A stretch of 64,000 nucleotides of DNA from UBA8437 sp964646205 (GCA_964646205.1 CAZYAZ010000011.1:34495-98494), one strand, 5' to 3'; shown: positions 53,841 through 63,782, numbered from the stretch's first letter. Made by a program: numbers and translations. Notes: generated by a model not told the origin, from the letters alone.

Positions 53841-55552
53841 AACAGGAAATATTTCTGTGCAAGCGGCAGTTCTTCGGCCGGTTCACAGGTCAGCTCCACT
53901 CCGTCGGCGGTGACCTGGTAGGTCTCGGGATCGACGTGAAGATCGGGCGTGGCGTCGTTGAGCTTCATGTCGGTCTTGTTGATCGACCGGCAGTTCTTCA
54001 CTGCGGCCAGTGTCTTGGCGAGCCCGTAATCGGCAGCGGCGTTGTTGTCCAGGCAGGCCTGGCTGACGAATGCCAGCGAGATGGGGGCGGCGGCGCGGCC
54101 ATAGCCACCGAACATCGGGCGGGTGAAGACCGGTTGCGGGGTGGGGATCGAGGCGTTGGGATCTCCCATCTGGCTGGAGGCGATGATTCCTCCCTTGATC
54201 ACCATTTCCGGCTTGGCTCCGAACAAGGCCGGGTGCCACAGCACCAGGTCTGCCAACTTGCCCACCTCGACCGAACCGATCTCGTGGCTCATTCCGTGGG
54301 CGATGGCGGGGTTGATCGTGTACTTGGCCACGTAGCGGCGGATTCGCAGGTTGTCGTTGTCGCCGGTCTCCTCGGGCAATCGCCCTCGCTGGGCCCGCAT
54401 CTTGTCGGCCGTTTGCCATGTTCGCGTGATCACCTCGCCAATGCGTCCCATGGCCTGGGAATCGGAGCCCATGACGCTGATGGCGCCGAGGTCGTGCAGG
54501 ATGTCCTCGGCGGCAATCGTCTCGCCCCGGATCCGGCTCTCGGCGAACGCCACGTCCTCGGGAAGATTCTTGTCCAGGTGATGGCAGACCATCAGCATGT
54601 CGAGGTGTTCGTCGATCGTGTTGCGGGTGAACGGCCGGGTGGGGTTTGTGGAACTGGGCAGGACATTGGGTTGTCCGCAGACGGTGAGGATGTCGGGAGC
54701 GTGTCCTCCACCGGCTCCCTCGGAGTGGTAGGTGTGGATGGTGCGGCCGCGGAAGGCTGCGATCGAGGCTTCGACAAATCCCGATTCGTTGAGCGTGTCG
54801 GTGTGGATGCAGACCTGGACGTCGTAGTCCTCGGCGACACTCAGGCAGCAGTCGATCGCCGCGGGAGTGGTTCCCCAGTCCTCGTGCAGTTTCAGTCCCA
54901 CCGCGCCACCGACGATCTGCTCGGCAATTCCCTCGGGCTTGGCCGTGTTCCCCTTGCCCAGGAATCCGAAGTTCAGCGGCAGGTCATCGGTGGCCTGCAG
55001 CATCATCTGGATGTGAGCCGCTCCGGGCGTGCAGGTGGTGGCACAGGTGCCGGTTGCGGGACCCGTGCCGCCCCCGAGCATCGTCGTCAGTCCGCTGGCG
55101 ATGGCCTCGTCTGCCTGCTGGGGGCAGATGAAGTGGATGTGGGTGTCGATGCCTCCGGCCGTCAGGATCTTGCCTTCCCCGGCGACGACCTCGGTTGTCA
55201 CTCCCACGATCATCTGTGGATCGACCCCGGCCATCACGTCGGGATTGCCCGCCTTGCCGATGCCGACGATGCGGCCACCCTTGATCCCGATGTCGGCCTT
55301 GAAGATGCCGGTGTAGTCGATGACCAGGGCGTTGGTGATCAGCAGGTCCAGCGCGTCGGCCTGCGAGACGCCGGCGGCCTGTCCCATGCCCTCGCGGAGC
55401 ACCTTGCCGCCACCAAACTTGCACTCGTCCCCGTAGACCGCGTGGTCGTGTTCGACCTCGAGCACCAGCCCGGTGTCACCCAATCGCATCCGGTCACCGG
55501 TGGTGGGTCCGTAGATTTCCGCGTAGGTGGAACGCTTGATTTCGTAGGCCAT
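53837..55552 (-). CDS. ureC: Urease subunit alpha
   Basis: This is a 571-residue catalytic urease subunit. Nickel ligands and active-site features are present: GGIDTHIHFICPQQ (two histidines), VGLKLHEDWG with the lysine that is carbamylated, CIHTDTLNESGF and TYHSEGAGGGHAPD (histidines), the mobile flap MVCHHLDKNLPEDVAFAESRIR and GSDSQAMGR (aspartate). The enzyme hydrolyses urea to ammonia and carbamate in the cytoplasm. It is the last gene of the urt-ure row in this window. The nickel-insertion genes ureE, ureF and ureG are not in this window. Confidence 0.97.
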   Translation of the reverse strand: MAYEIKRSTYAEIYGPTTGDRMRLGDTGLVLEVEHDHAVYGDECKFGGGKVLREGMGQAAGVSQADALDLLITNALVIDYTGIFKADIGIKGGRIVGIGKAGNPDVMAGVDPQMIVGVTTEVVAGEGKILTAGGIDTHIHFICPQQADEAIASGLTTMLGGGTGPATGTCATTCTPGAAHIQMMLQATDDLPLNFGFLGKGNTAKPEGIAEQIVGGAVGLKLHEDWGTTPAAIDCCLSVAEDYDVQVCIHTDTLNESGFVEASIAAFRGRTIHTYHSEGAGGGHAPDILTVCGQPNVLPSSTNPTRPFTRNTIDEHLDMLMVCHHLDKNLPEDVAFAESRIRGETIAAEDILHDLGAISVMGSDSQAMGRIGEVITRTWQTADKMRAQRGRLPEETGDNDNLRIRRYVAKYTINPAIAHGMSHEIGSVEVGKLADLVLWHPALFGAKPEMVIKGGIIASSQMGDPNASIPTPQPVFTRPMFGGYGRAAAPISLAFVSQACLDNNAAADYGLAKTLAAVKNCRSINKTDMKLNDATPDLHVDPETYQVTADGVELTCEPAEELPLAQKYFLF

Positions 55553-55644
55553 GCTGTCTGTCTTCCGACTGGGGGTCGATGTTTCTGGGAGAATCGACCG
55601 GCGTGTTGAAGATGCGAATGGGTGTTCGTGCCCGTGTGGACTGC

Positions 55645-56409
<765 letters not shown>

Positions 56410-56448
56410 CAGCAGGATCTCCTTGGTGACAGGCCCACCATCGATGGG

Positions 56449-57360
56449 TTACCACTTTCGCTCCCAGGGTGTTTCTTGCAAGTGATCGGCGAGGAAGGCC
56501 AGTCGGTGTCTGAGCCGTCTGCCGACGGCCTCGGTGTTTGGCCCGACGAGTCGCCAGACGAGGCCCTCGGCTTTCGGGCTGATCGATTCGAGGCAACCGT
56601 CCTCGGAGTCATCCGCCGCGGCAGCCTGTTCCTGGATCGACTCGATCCCTTCGACCAGTTGTTGGCCGAACAGCACGACCGTGGCCAGGCAGTGATGGTG
56701 TCCCATTCGCAGCGGGTTGTCGAGCGAGGCCTCGCGGGGGACGAGTTCCAGTGAGTCGAGCAGCAGCATGCGGCCGTCGCGGATGACCTCGAGCCGGCTC
56801 GCCAGTCGCCCGAACTGCCAGCACTCGCCTCGCGCACTGCGGCCGCTGGTGAGCCAGTCGATGTGAACCAGGTTGGCATCCTCGGCCAGGTGCACCCGGT
56901 TGTGCTGGTGATAAATTGCCCCACGGAAGCAGACCAGTGGATCGGGAGCGACGACCAGCGTGGCGTGCGATCCGACGCTGGCGTGCAAGTGCTGGTGGCA
57001 GCCGCGGTCTCGCAGCGAGCGGTAGACCTTGGTCGAGGCTTGCGTGGTGAGCACGGTGGTGGTGTCGGCTTCGAGTTCCAGGTCGACCTGGATGTTGTCT
57101 CCGGCCACCAGCCCGCCGCCAAAGGTGGTGGCGTAGATCCAGCTGGTCGGTCCGGGGCGACGTGGCACCCAGAGTTTCAACGGGTTGGTGGCGCGGTTGC
57201 TGGTGACCCGGCTGCGGCCACCAATCCGGGCGACCCGCGCGCGGCCACATCCGGGCCGCAGGGCCGCACCACGACCGGCTTCCATCGCCGTTTGGGGCGA
57301 AGAAGTTTCTGCCGGGTCGGCGTCCGGGTCCCGGAGTCGGATGGTGCTGGTGAAGGCCAC
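56449..57360 (-). CDS. ureD: Urease accessory protein UreD
   Basis: This is a 303-residue protein of the UreD/UreH family, the scaffold of the nickel-delivery complex with UreF and UreG. It has YATTFGGGLVAGDNIQVDLELEADTTTVLTTQASTKVYRS in the first half, and CFRGAIYHQHNRVHLAED and LELVPREASLDNPL later. The N-terminal ~40 residues are low in conservation and proline-rich, so the start may be further in. It is 12 bases upstream-adjacent to urtE. UreE, UreF and UreG must be encoded elsewhere. Confidence 0.9.
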   Translation of the reverse strand: MAFTSTIRLRDPDADPAETSSPQTAMEAGRGAALRPGCGRARVARIGGRSRVTSNRATNPLKLWVPRRPGPTSWIYATTFGGGLVAGDNIQVDLELEADTTTVLTTQASTKVYRSLRDRGCHQHLHASVGSHATLVVAPDPLVCFRGAIYHQHNRVHLAEDANLVHIDWLTSGRSARGECWQFGRLASRLEVIRDGRMLLLDSLELVPREASLDNPLRMGHHHCLATVVLFGQQLVEGIESIQEQAAAADDSEDGCLESISPKAEGLVWRLVGPNTEAVGRRLRHRLAFLADHLQETPWERKW

Positions 57361-57371
57361 GGTGGATGTGA

Positions 57372-58067
57372 CTAGACGCTGAGGTAATCGGAGATGAGTT
57401 CCTGGGTCAGGTCGGTCGTCTCACCGTTGGCGGTGATCCGGCCACGATTCATGATATAGAAGTCGTGGCCGAATTCCTTGACGAAGTCGAGATACTGTTC
57501 GACCAGGACAACGGTCATGTTCTCCTCGTTGACCAGGCTTTGCAGCACCTCTCCGATGTGCTGGATGATGTTGGGTTGAATGCCCTCGGTGGGTTCGTCG
57601 AGCAGCAGCACGCTGGGCTTGCTGACCAGGGCACGGGCAATTGCCAGTTGCTGCTGCATGCCACCCGAGAGATTGCCGCCCGGGCGTTGTCGGTTGTCCC
57701 AGAGAATCGGGAACATGTCGTAGACGTGCTTGGGGATCCGCTTGATCCGGGGCCGGGTCGCCTCGAGGCCGACCCGGAGATTGTCGGCCACGGAGAGCTT
57801 GGGGAAGATCTGTCGGCCCTGTGGCACCAGTGCCAGTCCCTCGCGGGCCCGTCGGTTGGCGGCGTAGGAAGTGACGTTGCGGTCGTTGACGGCGATCCTT
57901 CCGGAATCGGCCCGCAGGATGCCCATGATCACCTTCAGCAGCGTGGTTTTGCCCACACCGTTGCGGCCGATCACGCACGTGACCCGCCCGGGCAACATCT
58001 CGGCCGAGATCCCGTGCAGGGTCTGGATGGTCCCGTAGGAGAACGACAGGTCAGAGAGGCTAAGCAT
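57372..58067 (-). CDS. urtE: Urea ABC transporter ATP-binding protein UrtE
   Basis: This is a ~231-residue ABC ATPase: Walker A GRNGVGKTT, signature LSGGMQQQLAIARAL, Walker B VLLLDEPTEGIQPNI and the H-loop region VLVEQYLDF. It belongs to the LivF-like branch, and its order right after the urea permease genes supports UrtE. It drives import of urea with UrtD. The ATG at 58067 starts the first strand (MLSLSDLSFSYG); the frame is open further upstream but overlaps the urtCD gene. Confidence 0.95.
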   Translation of the reverse strand: MLSLSDLSFSYGTIQTLHGISAEMLPGRVTCVIGRNGVGKTTLLKVIMGILRADSGRIAVNDRNVTSYAANRRAREGLALVPQGRQIFPKLSVADNLRVGLEATRPRIKRIPKHVYDMFPILWDNRQRPGGNLSGGMQQQLAIARALVSKPSVLLLDEPTEGIQPNIIQHIGEVLQSLVNEENMTVVLVEQYLDFVKEFGHDFYIMNRGRITANGETTDLTQELISDYLSV

Positions 58068-58108
58068 GGCGGAGTCGTGTGACGCGGGGTGTTGGTGGAG
58101 TTGCGAGG

Positions 58109-60346
58109 TCAGCGGCCGAGATAGGCCTCGATCACCTCGGGGTTTTGTTTGACCTGGTCGAGAGATCCCTGGGCGATGATCCGGCCCTCGTTGAGAACCG
58201 TGACACGGGAGTTGAGCAGGCGGACGAATTCCATGTCGTGTTCGATGACAATGATGCTGTGCTCGTCCTGCAACTCGAGCAACAACTCGGCGGTGAGCAC
58301 GGTTTCCTCGTCGGTCAATCCGGCGGCCGGTTCGTCGACGAGCAACAACTGCGGGCTGGAGAGGATCAGCATGCTGATCTCCAACCACTGGCGTTGTCCA
58401 TGGCTGAGGAACTTGACCGGTCGGTCGACGTCATCGAGTAACCGGACCCGCTGGAGGATCTCGCTGATCTGGTCCGATTCCTGCCGGGTGGAGGACATCT
58501 GCAGATTCCGCACCAGTTTCTGTCGACCCGGAAGTGCCAGTTCCATGTTCTGGCGGACATCGAGCCCGTCGAAGACGGTGGGTGTCTGGAACTTGCGGCC
58601 GACTCCCAGGCGGGCGATGTCGACCTCGGAGTCCCATGTGATGTCGCGATCGGCGTATTCAATTCGGCCCTGGCTGACACGAGTTTTTCCACTGATCACG
58701 TCGCAGAGGGTCGTTTTACCGGCCCCGTTGGGGCCGATGATCACGTTCAGCGCGTAGTGCGGTACGCTGTAATGATCGATATCGAGAGCCTGGAATCCAT
58801 CGAAGTGCACGTGGACGTCGTTGACTGACAACAGCGGGCTGTCGAGATGACTCTGGACCGTGTCGGTCCGTTGTCTCATGGCCAGTGCCTGGAGCCGGTC
58901 GGTCATCGGTGGCGAGTCACTGTCTGTCTCGTCATCGGAACCCGCCGTGGACTCGCGGACACTGGAATCGAACATCTTGTTCCAGAACCCCATCACCCCC
59001 TCGGGCATCAAGAGCACCACGAAAACGAACATCCCGCCCAGCAGGAATGGCCAGGCTTCGGGGGACCAGCCGGTGAGATAGAAGTACAGCAGGTTGACCA
59101 GCAGAGCACCCGCGACTGGACCGCTGAGCGTGCCTCGGCCACCAAACGCCACCCAGACAACGACCAGTATCGATTCCTTGGGCTCGAGGTTGGTTGGTGT
59201 AAAGATTTGCATCTGGGGTGCGTAGAGCATTCCGGCCAGTCCGGCGACCATTGCCGACAGTGCGAAAACCGCCATCTTGAAGACGTAGGGACGGTAGCCG
59301 GCAAATCTCAAGCGGGTTTCGTTGTCACGGATTGCGATCAGAACACGGCCAAACCGAGAACCGATCATCACGCGGCAGCCAATGAAGACGACCAGCAGCG
59401 AGAGAATGGTGACAATGTAGAGCGCGAACTTGACACTCGAATCACTCAGCCGCCAGCCGGCGACGTCGAACTTTGCGATGTCGCCCAGCTTGACGGGACC
59501 TTGTGCCGAGGTCACTTCCAGTGATGCGAAGTCGGCATCGACATTCTGGAACTTGCGTGGACGGCTGGTGAAGTGGTGCCCTGACCCCGACAGGCTGCCC
59601 TCGTGTTCGGACTGGTACGATTCGAGGACCTTCTGGACCTGGCCGATTTCGACCTGGTTTTTGGCCAGTGCCTCCTGGTCGACATCGATCTGGATCACCT
59701 CGGTGAAGTGGAAAGTGATCCGGTCAAAGCGGGTCAGCCCGTTGGTACCACAGAACATCATCTGGTTCATCGAGAAAACCAGCCAGGCGGCGAGGGTGAC
59801 GGCCTGGGTCAGGATGGCGAAAAATACACCCCGTACACGGCTGCGAAAGACAAAGAATCCGATCACCGCGGCGACCAGTCCCGGGATCAGCATTCCCAGT
59901 AGCAGTGTCGCCGGCAGGCTCCAGAAGGGTTTCCAGAACCAGGGCACCAGTGCCTCCCCGGGGGCCTGGCCGACCTCGTAAGGGTAGACCACGTACAGGC
60001 AGGCGGGCAGTTTCCACCCGGTGGCGTCGATGATTCCCTCGGGTCCACCGTGGTGGGCCAGGAACATCCCCATGGCATAGCCACCGAGAGAGAAGAAGAA
60101 ACTCTGGCACAGGCAGAGCATGCCGCCATAGCCCCAGATCAAATCGAGGCTGAGGGCCAGCAGGGCGAAACAGAGGTAGCGGCCAAGCATGTTGACCGTC
60201 TCGATGCCGATCACCCCGGCCAGGTAGAGGCCGGGGATGCCCAGCAAACCGGTCACCAGCAGCGCACTGATGGCAATGATGTTGGCCTTGCCGCGTGGGC
60301 TGGCGAGGCCGAGACGTCCGGTGAGGGGCGGCAGTTGTTCAGACAT
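58109..60346 (-). CDS. urtCD: Fused urea ABC transporter permease UrtC and ATPase UrtD
   Basis: This is a 745-residue chain. Residues 1 to about 465 are the UrtC permease with about 10 transmembrane helices (NMLGRYLCFALLALSLDLIWGYGGMLCLCQS, then WVAFGGRGTLSGPVAGALLVN). A polar linker (about 465-504) leads to a complete UrtD ATPase (505-745) with Walker A GPNGAGKTT, signature LSHGQRQWLEI, Walker B LLLVDEPAAGLTDEET. In most urt operons these are two genes. The permease also carries an extra ~75-95-residue loop (about 206-300) not normally present. No frameshift or stop is seen at the junction. Its start overlaps urtB by eight bases. Confidence 0.93.
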   Translation of the reverse strand: MSEQLPPLTGRLGLASPRGKANIIAISALLVTGLLGIPGLYLAGVIGIETVNMLGRYLCFALLALSLDLIWGYGGMLCLCQSFFFSLGGYAMGMFLAHHGGPEGIIDATGWKLPACLYVVYPYEVGQAPGEALVPWFWKPFWSLPATLLLGMLIPGLVAAVIGFFVFRSRVRGVFFAILTQAVTLAAWLVFSMNQMMFCGTNGLTRFDRITFHFTEVIQIDVDQEALAKNQVEIGQVQKVLESYQSEHEGSLSGSGHHFTSRPRKFQNVDADFASLEVTSAQGPVKLGDIAKFDVAGWRLSDSSVKFALYIVTILSLLVVFIGCRVMIGSRFGRVLIAIRDNETRLRFAGYRPYVFKMAVFALSAMVAGLAGMLYAPQMQIFTPTNLEPKESILVVVWVAFGGRGTLSGPVAGALLVNLLYFYLTGWSPEAWPFLLGGMFVFVVLLMPEGVMGFWNKMFDSSVRESTAGSDDETDSDSPPMTDRLQALAMRQRTDTVQSHLDSPLLSVNDVHVHFDGFQALDIDHYSVPHYALNVIIGPNGAGKTTLCDVISGKTRVSQGRIEYADRDITWDSEVDIARLGVGRKFQTPTVFDGLDVRQNMELALPGRQKLVRNLQMSSTRQESDQISEILQRVRLLDDVDRPVKFLSHGQRQWLEISMLILSSPQLLLVDEPAAGLTDEETVLTAELLLELQDEHSIIVIEHDMEFVRLLNSRVTVLNEGRIIAQGSLDQVKQNPEVIEAYLGR

Positions 60347-62024
60347 CCGCCAATCTCCCCTTGGGAGGGAAGAGTCCGGCGGGCTTCCACTGGATAAAGG
60401 CGATCACGAGCAACAGCAGGATGACCTTGGCCCAGATCGCCGACCCAAGAATCGGCTCGATGAACTTGTTGATCATTCCCAGGCCGAGTCCGGCCAGGAC
60501 ACTTCCGGCCAATTCACCAACTCCGCCGGTGACCACAACAAGGAAAGCGTCAACGATATGGTTTTGCCCCATGTCCGGGGTCACGCCACCGATCAGCGTC
60601 CAGGCGTAGCCGGCGATCCCCGCCAGACCGGCACCCAGGGCAAAGGTCAACCCATCGGTTTGACGGGTGTTGACTCCCAGGCTCTCGGCCGTCTCGCGGT
60701 TCTGCACCGTGGCCCGGATCAGCAGGCCGCGACGCGTGCGGTTCATGATGGCCGAGATCGCCAGCACGCAGATGGTGCACAACGACATGATGAAGACCCG
60801 GTTGTAGGAGATCCGCAGATCCTGGATCGGTTCGAAGCTGCCCACGAGCCATGTCGGGCTGTTCACACCGATGTTGTCTCCGTACCGCAATCGTACAGCC
60901 TGGATCAGGACCAGCCCCACACCCCATGTGGCCAGGAGCGTCTCCAGTGGACGCCCGTAAAGGTGTCGGACGATCAGCCGTTCGATCAACCAGCCGACAA
61001 TGGCGGCCGAGAAAAACGCGATGGGCAGGGCGGCGATGAAGAACAGGTTGACCGGATCGTCGGGGGTGTGGCCGAACAACTTCTGGGTTTCGTAGGTGGC
61101 GTAGGCGCCGATCATCATCAGTTCGCCGTGGGCCATGTTGATCACGCCCATCTGGCCGAAAATGATCGCCAGTCCGAGCGCGACGAGGATCAGAACACTG
61201 CCCAGCGACAGACCGTAAAAGAGATCCTGGACCCGGGTGATCTTCCACTGGTACGACTCGATTGTCTCCAGCGACAGCACGAAAGCTTGCTGTTCGGATT
61301 CCTGGAGCGACTCGGGGTTCTTCAGCAGATCGGTGAGGACCGGGACGGCTCGTGCACTGGCCATCTCGCCCAATTGCCGGGCTGCCGCGATCCGTTTTTC
61401 CGGAGATTGAGCAAAGTCCTCGGAACCCAACTCGATCAGCGCGATGCTCTCTCGCGCCTTGGACTGGACCGACGGTGGCACATCGGCCTGGACGAGTTCA
61501 CCGAGCGGCTCGAGGAATTCGGATTTGCGGCTGTCTCCAAAGCGGCGGATGGCCGCCAGGCGGGTTTCCATGTTGTTGGACCAGATCTCCAGCAGGCGGA
61601 TGGCGTCGGCCACGGCACGACGTTCGCGTCCGCTGGGCCCGATCGCCTTGAGTTCCCCAGAGGGGACCAGCAGAGGGGCCTTGTTGGGATCCAGCAGGGG
61701 CTTGTTCGAAAGTGGGTCGGAGAGCGGAGCCATCTTCTGGCCATCGACCTCCTGGAACTCCGGGCAAAGGACGACCCTGTCCTGGTAGAGGTAAGCGTTT
61801 CCCTGTTGATAGGAGTCGAAGAAGGCGATCAGCCGACCGTCTCGCGATCGGCCCAATTGCTGCAAGGCCTGCGCGCGAACGGTTCGATCCTTGGAACTCA
61901 ACTGGAGCAGTTGAGTGGCCAGGTCCTGGTCGGCGGCCAGAACCGGCGCAGCGGTAACAAGTAGCAGCAGGAGCAGCCAAGAGGTTTTGCCACGGCCGGT
62001 GGCCGAGAACTCAGCAAACATCAT
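60339..62024 (-). CDS. urtB: Urea ABC transporter permease UrtB
   Basis: This is a ~561-residue inner-membrane permease. As usual for UrtB, a signal-like segment and a ~230-residue soluble N-terminal domain (QLLQLSSKDRTVRAQALQQLG, with armadillo-like helices) precede the LivH-like permease (YGLSLGSVLILVALGLAIIFGQMGVINMAHGELMMIGAYATY). Later are GVTPDMGQNHIVDAFLVVVTGGVGELAG and GLGMINKFIEPILGSAIWAKV. It forms the channel with UrtC. The ATG at 62024 is chosen; GTG at 62042 and ATG at 62021 are alternatives. Confidence 0.93.
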   Translation of the reverse strand: MMFAEFSATGRGKTSWLLLLLLVTAAPVLAADQDLATQLLQLSSKDRTVRAQALQQLGRSRDGRLIAFFDSYQQGNAYLYQDRVVLCPEFQEVDGQKMAPLSDPLSNKPLLDPNKAPLLVPSGELKAIGPSGRERRAVADAIRLLEIWSNNMETRLAAIRRFGDSRKSEFLEPLGELVQADVPPSVQSKARESIALIELGSEDFAQSPEKRIAAARQLGEMASARAVPVLTDLLKNPESLQESEQQAFVLSLETIESYQWKITRVQDLFYGLSLGSVLILVALGLAIIFGQMGVINMAHGELMMIGAYATYETQKLFGHTPDDPVNLFFIAALPIAFFSAAIVGWLIERLIVRHLYGRPLETLLATWGVGLVLIQAVRLRYGDNIGVNSPTWLVGSFEPIQDLRISYNRVFIMSLCTICVLAISAIMNRTRRGLLIRATVQNRETAESLGVNTRQTDGLTFALGAGLAGIAGYAWTLIGGVTPDMGQNHIVDAFLVVVTGGVGELAGSVLAGLGLGMINKFIEPILGSAIWAKVILLLLVIAFIQWKPAGLFPPKGRLADV

Positions 62025-62113
62025 GCGGCCAATCAGTAGCACAACACCGAAAGGGATTCAACTGGCCCCCTGCGTCGGGGCCACGGCCAGGAAACACCAG
62101 CCAAAACCGAAGA

Positions 62114-62139
62114 CCCGGCGTCCTGGTTTGGACGCCGGG
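62114..62139 (-). promoter_or_regulatory. Strong hairpin between urtA and urtB, possible attenuator or RNA-stabilising element
   Basis: CCCGGCGTCC and GGACGCCGGG form a perfect 10-base stem with a 6-base loop. On the minus strand it lies 41 bases after the urtA stop and about 90 bases before the urtB start. The bases after it in transcription direction are TCTTCGGTTTTGG, only a weak T-tract. Such hairpins commonly lower expression of downstream genes or protect the upstream message, which would fit a binding protein needed in excess. Confidence 0.6.
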
Positions 62140-62179
62140 CCCCGGATCGACTGACAGAATCTTGGGGAGTTCGCCAGTC

Positions 62180-63568
62180 TTACTTCAGGTTGTTCTTCTT
62201 GCAGAACTCCTGGAAGCCACTGACGAACGCCTTGTTTCCGGGCGTGTCGATACTCTGGTAGTAGTTCCAGCAGGCCAGGTGACCAACCAGTGGCGGAACG
62301 TCCATCGCCCGCAGTTCGTCCTCGGCAACCGAGAACGCCATGATCGGGCAATCGGCTGCTGTCAGACCCTGGTTGGCAAATTCCTTGTAGAACGGCACAT
62401 TGCTGTCGCCGTTGATCGTCGAGAGGATACAGGCGTCGCCACCGGCGGCGAACTTCTTGATCTCCTGGACGTAGGTCTGGTAGTCCTGGTGATGGAACGG
62501 CGTGTACTTCTCGATGATGTTCTCATCGGGAACACCCTTGGCCTTCAGGAAGGCCTTGAGGACCTTGTTGGCCGTCCGCGGGAAGACGTAGTCGGTTCCC
62601 AGCAGATAGAACTTCTTGTAACCCTCGTCAATCATGTGCTGGGCCGCGGGAACCAACTGCTGGTTGGGCGTGGCCGCCGTGTAGAAGACGTTCTTGGACT
62701 GTTCTTCACCCTCGTACTGGACGGGGTAGAAGAGCAGGTGGTTGTATTCCTCGAACACCGGCAACACGCTCTTGCGGCTCACCGAGGTCCAGCAGCCGAA
62801 GATCACCGAGACCTTGTCGGTGGTGATCATCTTGCGGGCCTTTTCGGCGAAGAGGTCCCAGTCGCTGGCGGGGTCCTCGACCACGACCTCGATCTTGCGA
62901 CCGAGCACGCCACCGGTGGAGTTGATCTCGTCGACGGCGAACAGCACGACGTCCTTGAGCGAGGTTTCCGAGATCGCCATGGTGCCCGACAGCGAGTGCA
63001 GGATACCGATCTTGACGGTGTCCTCGGTCACGTCGGCCTTGGGGTACTCCTTGCCGTCCTGGGGACCACCGGTCGGTGCCGGCGCCTTGCCCTTTTCGTG
63101 CAGGTAGCTGCTATAGGAGTCGGGGGAAACCAGCCCGCCGTCGTTGATCGCCTTGACGATCTTGAACTGTCCGTCCTTGAGGATCTCGCCGATGTAGACC
63201 GGCTTGAGCGTGTGCTGGTTGGACGCGTGCATGCTCTTCTTGCCGCCCGGGGCGTCAAACTCGAGCCCGTAGACCGCCTCACGCACCTTGTCGATTTCGA
63301 AGCTCTGGGCCTTCTCGACGGCTGCCTTCCAGACGTAGACACCGAAGTAGGCCGCCTCGATCGGATCATCGGTCACTCGCAAACCGGCCGTGTCGCCCGC
63401 CTTGGTGATCTCGTCACCGGCCGCGGCACCCGCGGCGGGACCGCCGCTTCCACTGGAACTGACTCCACCGCCGGCATCGGTTTCTGCATCGCCGCTTCCG
63501 GCACATCCACCCAGCAGCAGCGTCGTGCTGAGTCCCAACAACATGGTTGACAGCGTCTTTCGCAACAT
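62180..63568 (-). CDS. urtA: Urea ABC transporter substrate-binding lipoprotein UrtA
   Basis: This is a ~462-residue lipoprotein. The ATG at 63568 begins a lipoprotein signal with the lipobox LLGGC (about residues 18-22). Then a G/S-rich linker and the type I periplasmic fold of amide/urea-binding proteins follow: DTVKIGILHSLSGTMAISETSLKDVVLFAVDEIN, VIFGCWTSVSRKSVLPVFEEYNHLLFYPVQYEG, GTDYVFPRTANKVLKAFLKAKG. These match UrtA/FmdD closely. The longer open frame up to 63961 covers the promoter region and is not coding. It is the first gene of the urea regulon, with a GAGAG ribosome-site-like sequence. Confidence 0.95.
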   Translation of the reverse strand: MLRKTLSTMLLGLSTTLLLGGCAGSGDAETDAGGGVSSSGSGGPAAGAAAGDEITKAGDTAGLRVTDDPIEAAYFGVYVWKAAVEKAQSFEIDKVREAVYGLEFDAPGGKKSMHASNQHTLKPVYIGEILKDGQFKIVKAINDGGLVSPDSYSSYLHEKGKAPAPTGGPQDGKEYPKADVTEDTVKIGILHSLSGTMAISETSLKDVVLFAVDEINSTGGVLGRKIEVVVEDPASDWDLFAEKARKMITTDKVSVIFGCWTSVSRKSVLPVFEEYNHLLFYPVQYEGEEQSKNVFYTAATPNQQLVPAAQHMIDEGYKKFYLLGTDYVFPRTANKVLKAFLKAKGVPDENIIEKYTPFHHQDYQTYVQEIKKFAAGGDACILSTINGDSNVPFYKEFANQGLTAADCPIMAFSVAEDELRAMDVPPLVGHLACWNYYQSIDTPGNKAFVSGFQEFCKKNNLK

Positions 63569-63726
63569 CTCTCGACAGCCTTTCTGCACCCCGTTGGGAT
63601 GCCCCTGTGTGGCGTGCCCGGTTCCGTGTCTCGTGGCAGGCCCGTGTGTGATCTGGACTGGTTTCTTCCTGAAACTCTCCCCAATGCGGTCCGTGGTGGA
63701 CCGATCTGTCATGGAGACCCCTAGAG

Positions 63727-63742
63727 TGCAAAGGGAGTGCCA
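63727..63742 (-). promoter_or_regulatory. Sigma-54 (RpoN) -24/-12 promoter of urtA
   Basis: Read on the minus strand the site is TGGCACTCCCTTTGCA. It has TGGCAC at -24 and TTTGCA at -12 with the exact GG-to-GC spacing of the RpoN consensus (TGGCAC-R-N4-TTGCW); only the seventh base differs. Transcription would start near 63715, giving a ~150-base leader before the urtA ATG. Sigma-54 promoters need an enhancer-binding activator such as NtrC, which suits nitrogen-controlled urea uptake. Confidence 0.75.
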
Positions 63743-63782
63743 AAGAATGGAGAAACCCGTTTCAGGCACGGTGTCGGGGCAA

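Noticed and set aside
53936..55609. 557-codon open frame on the plus strand
   Set aside because: It lies wholly opposite ureC. High GC makes long antisense frames common, and its translation has no recognisable motif.
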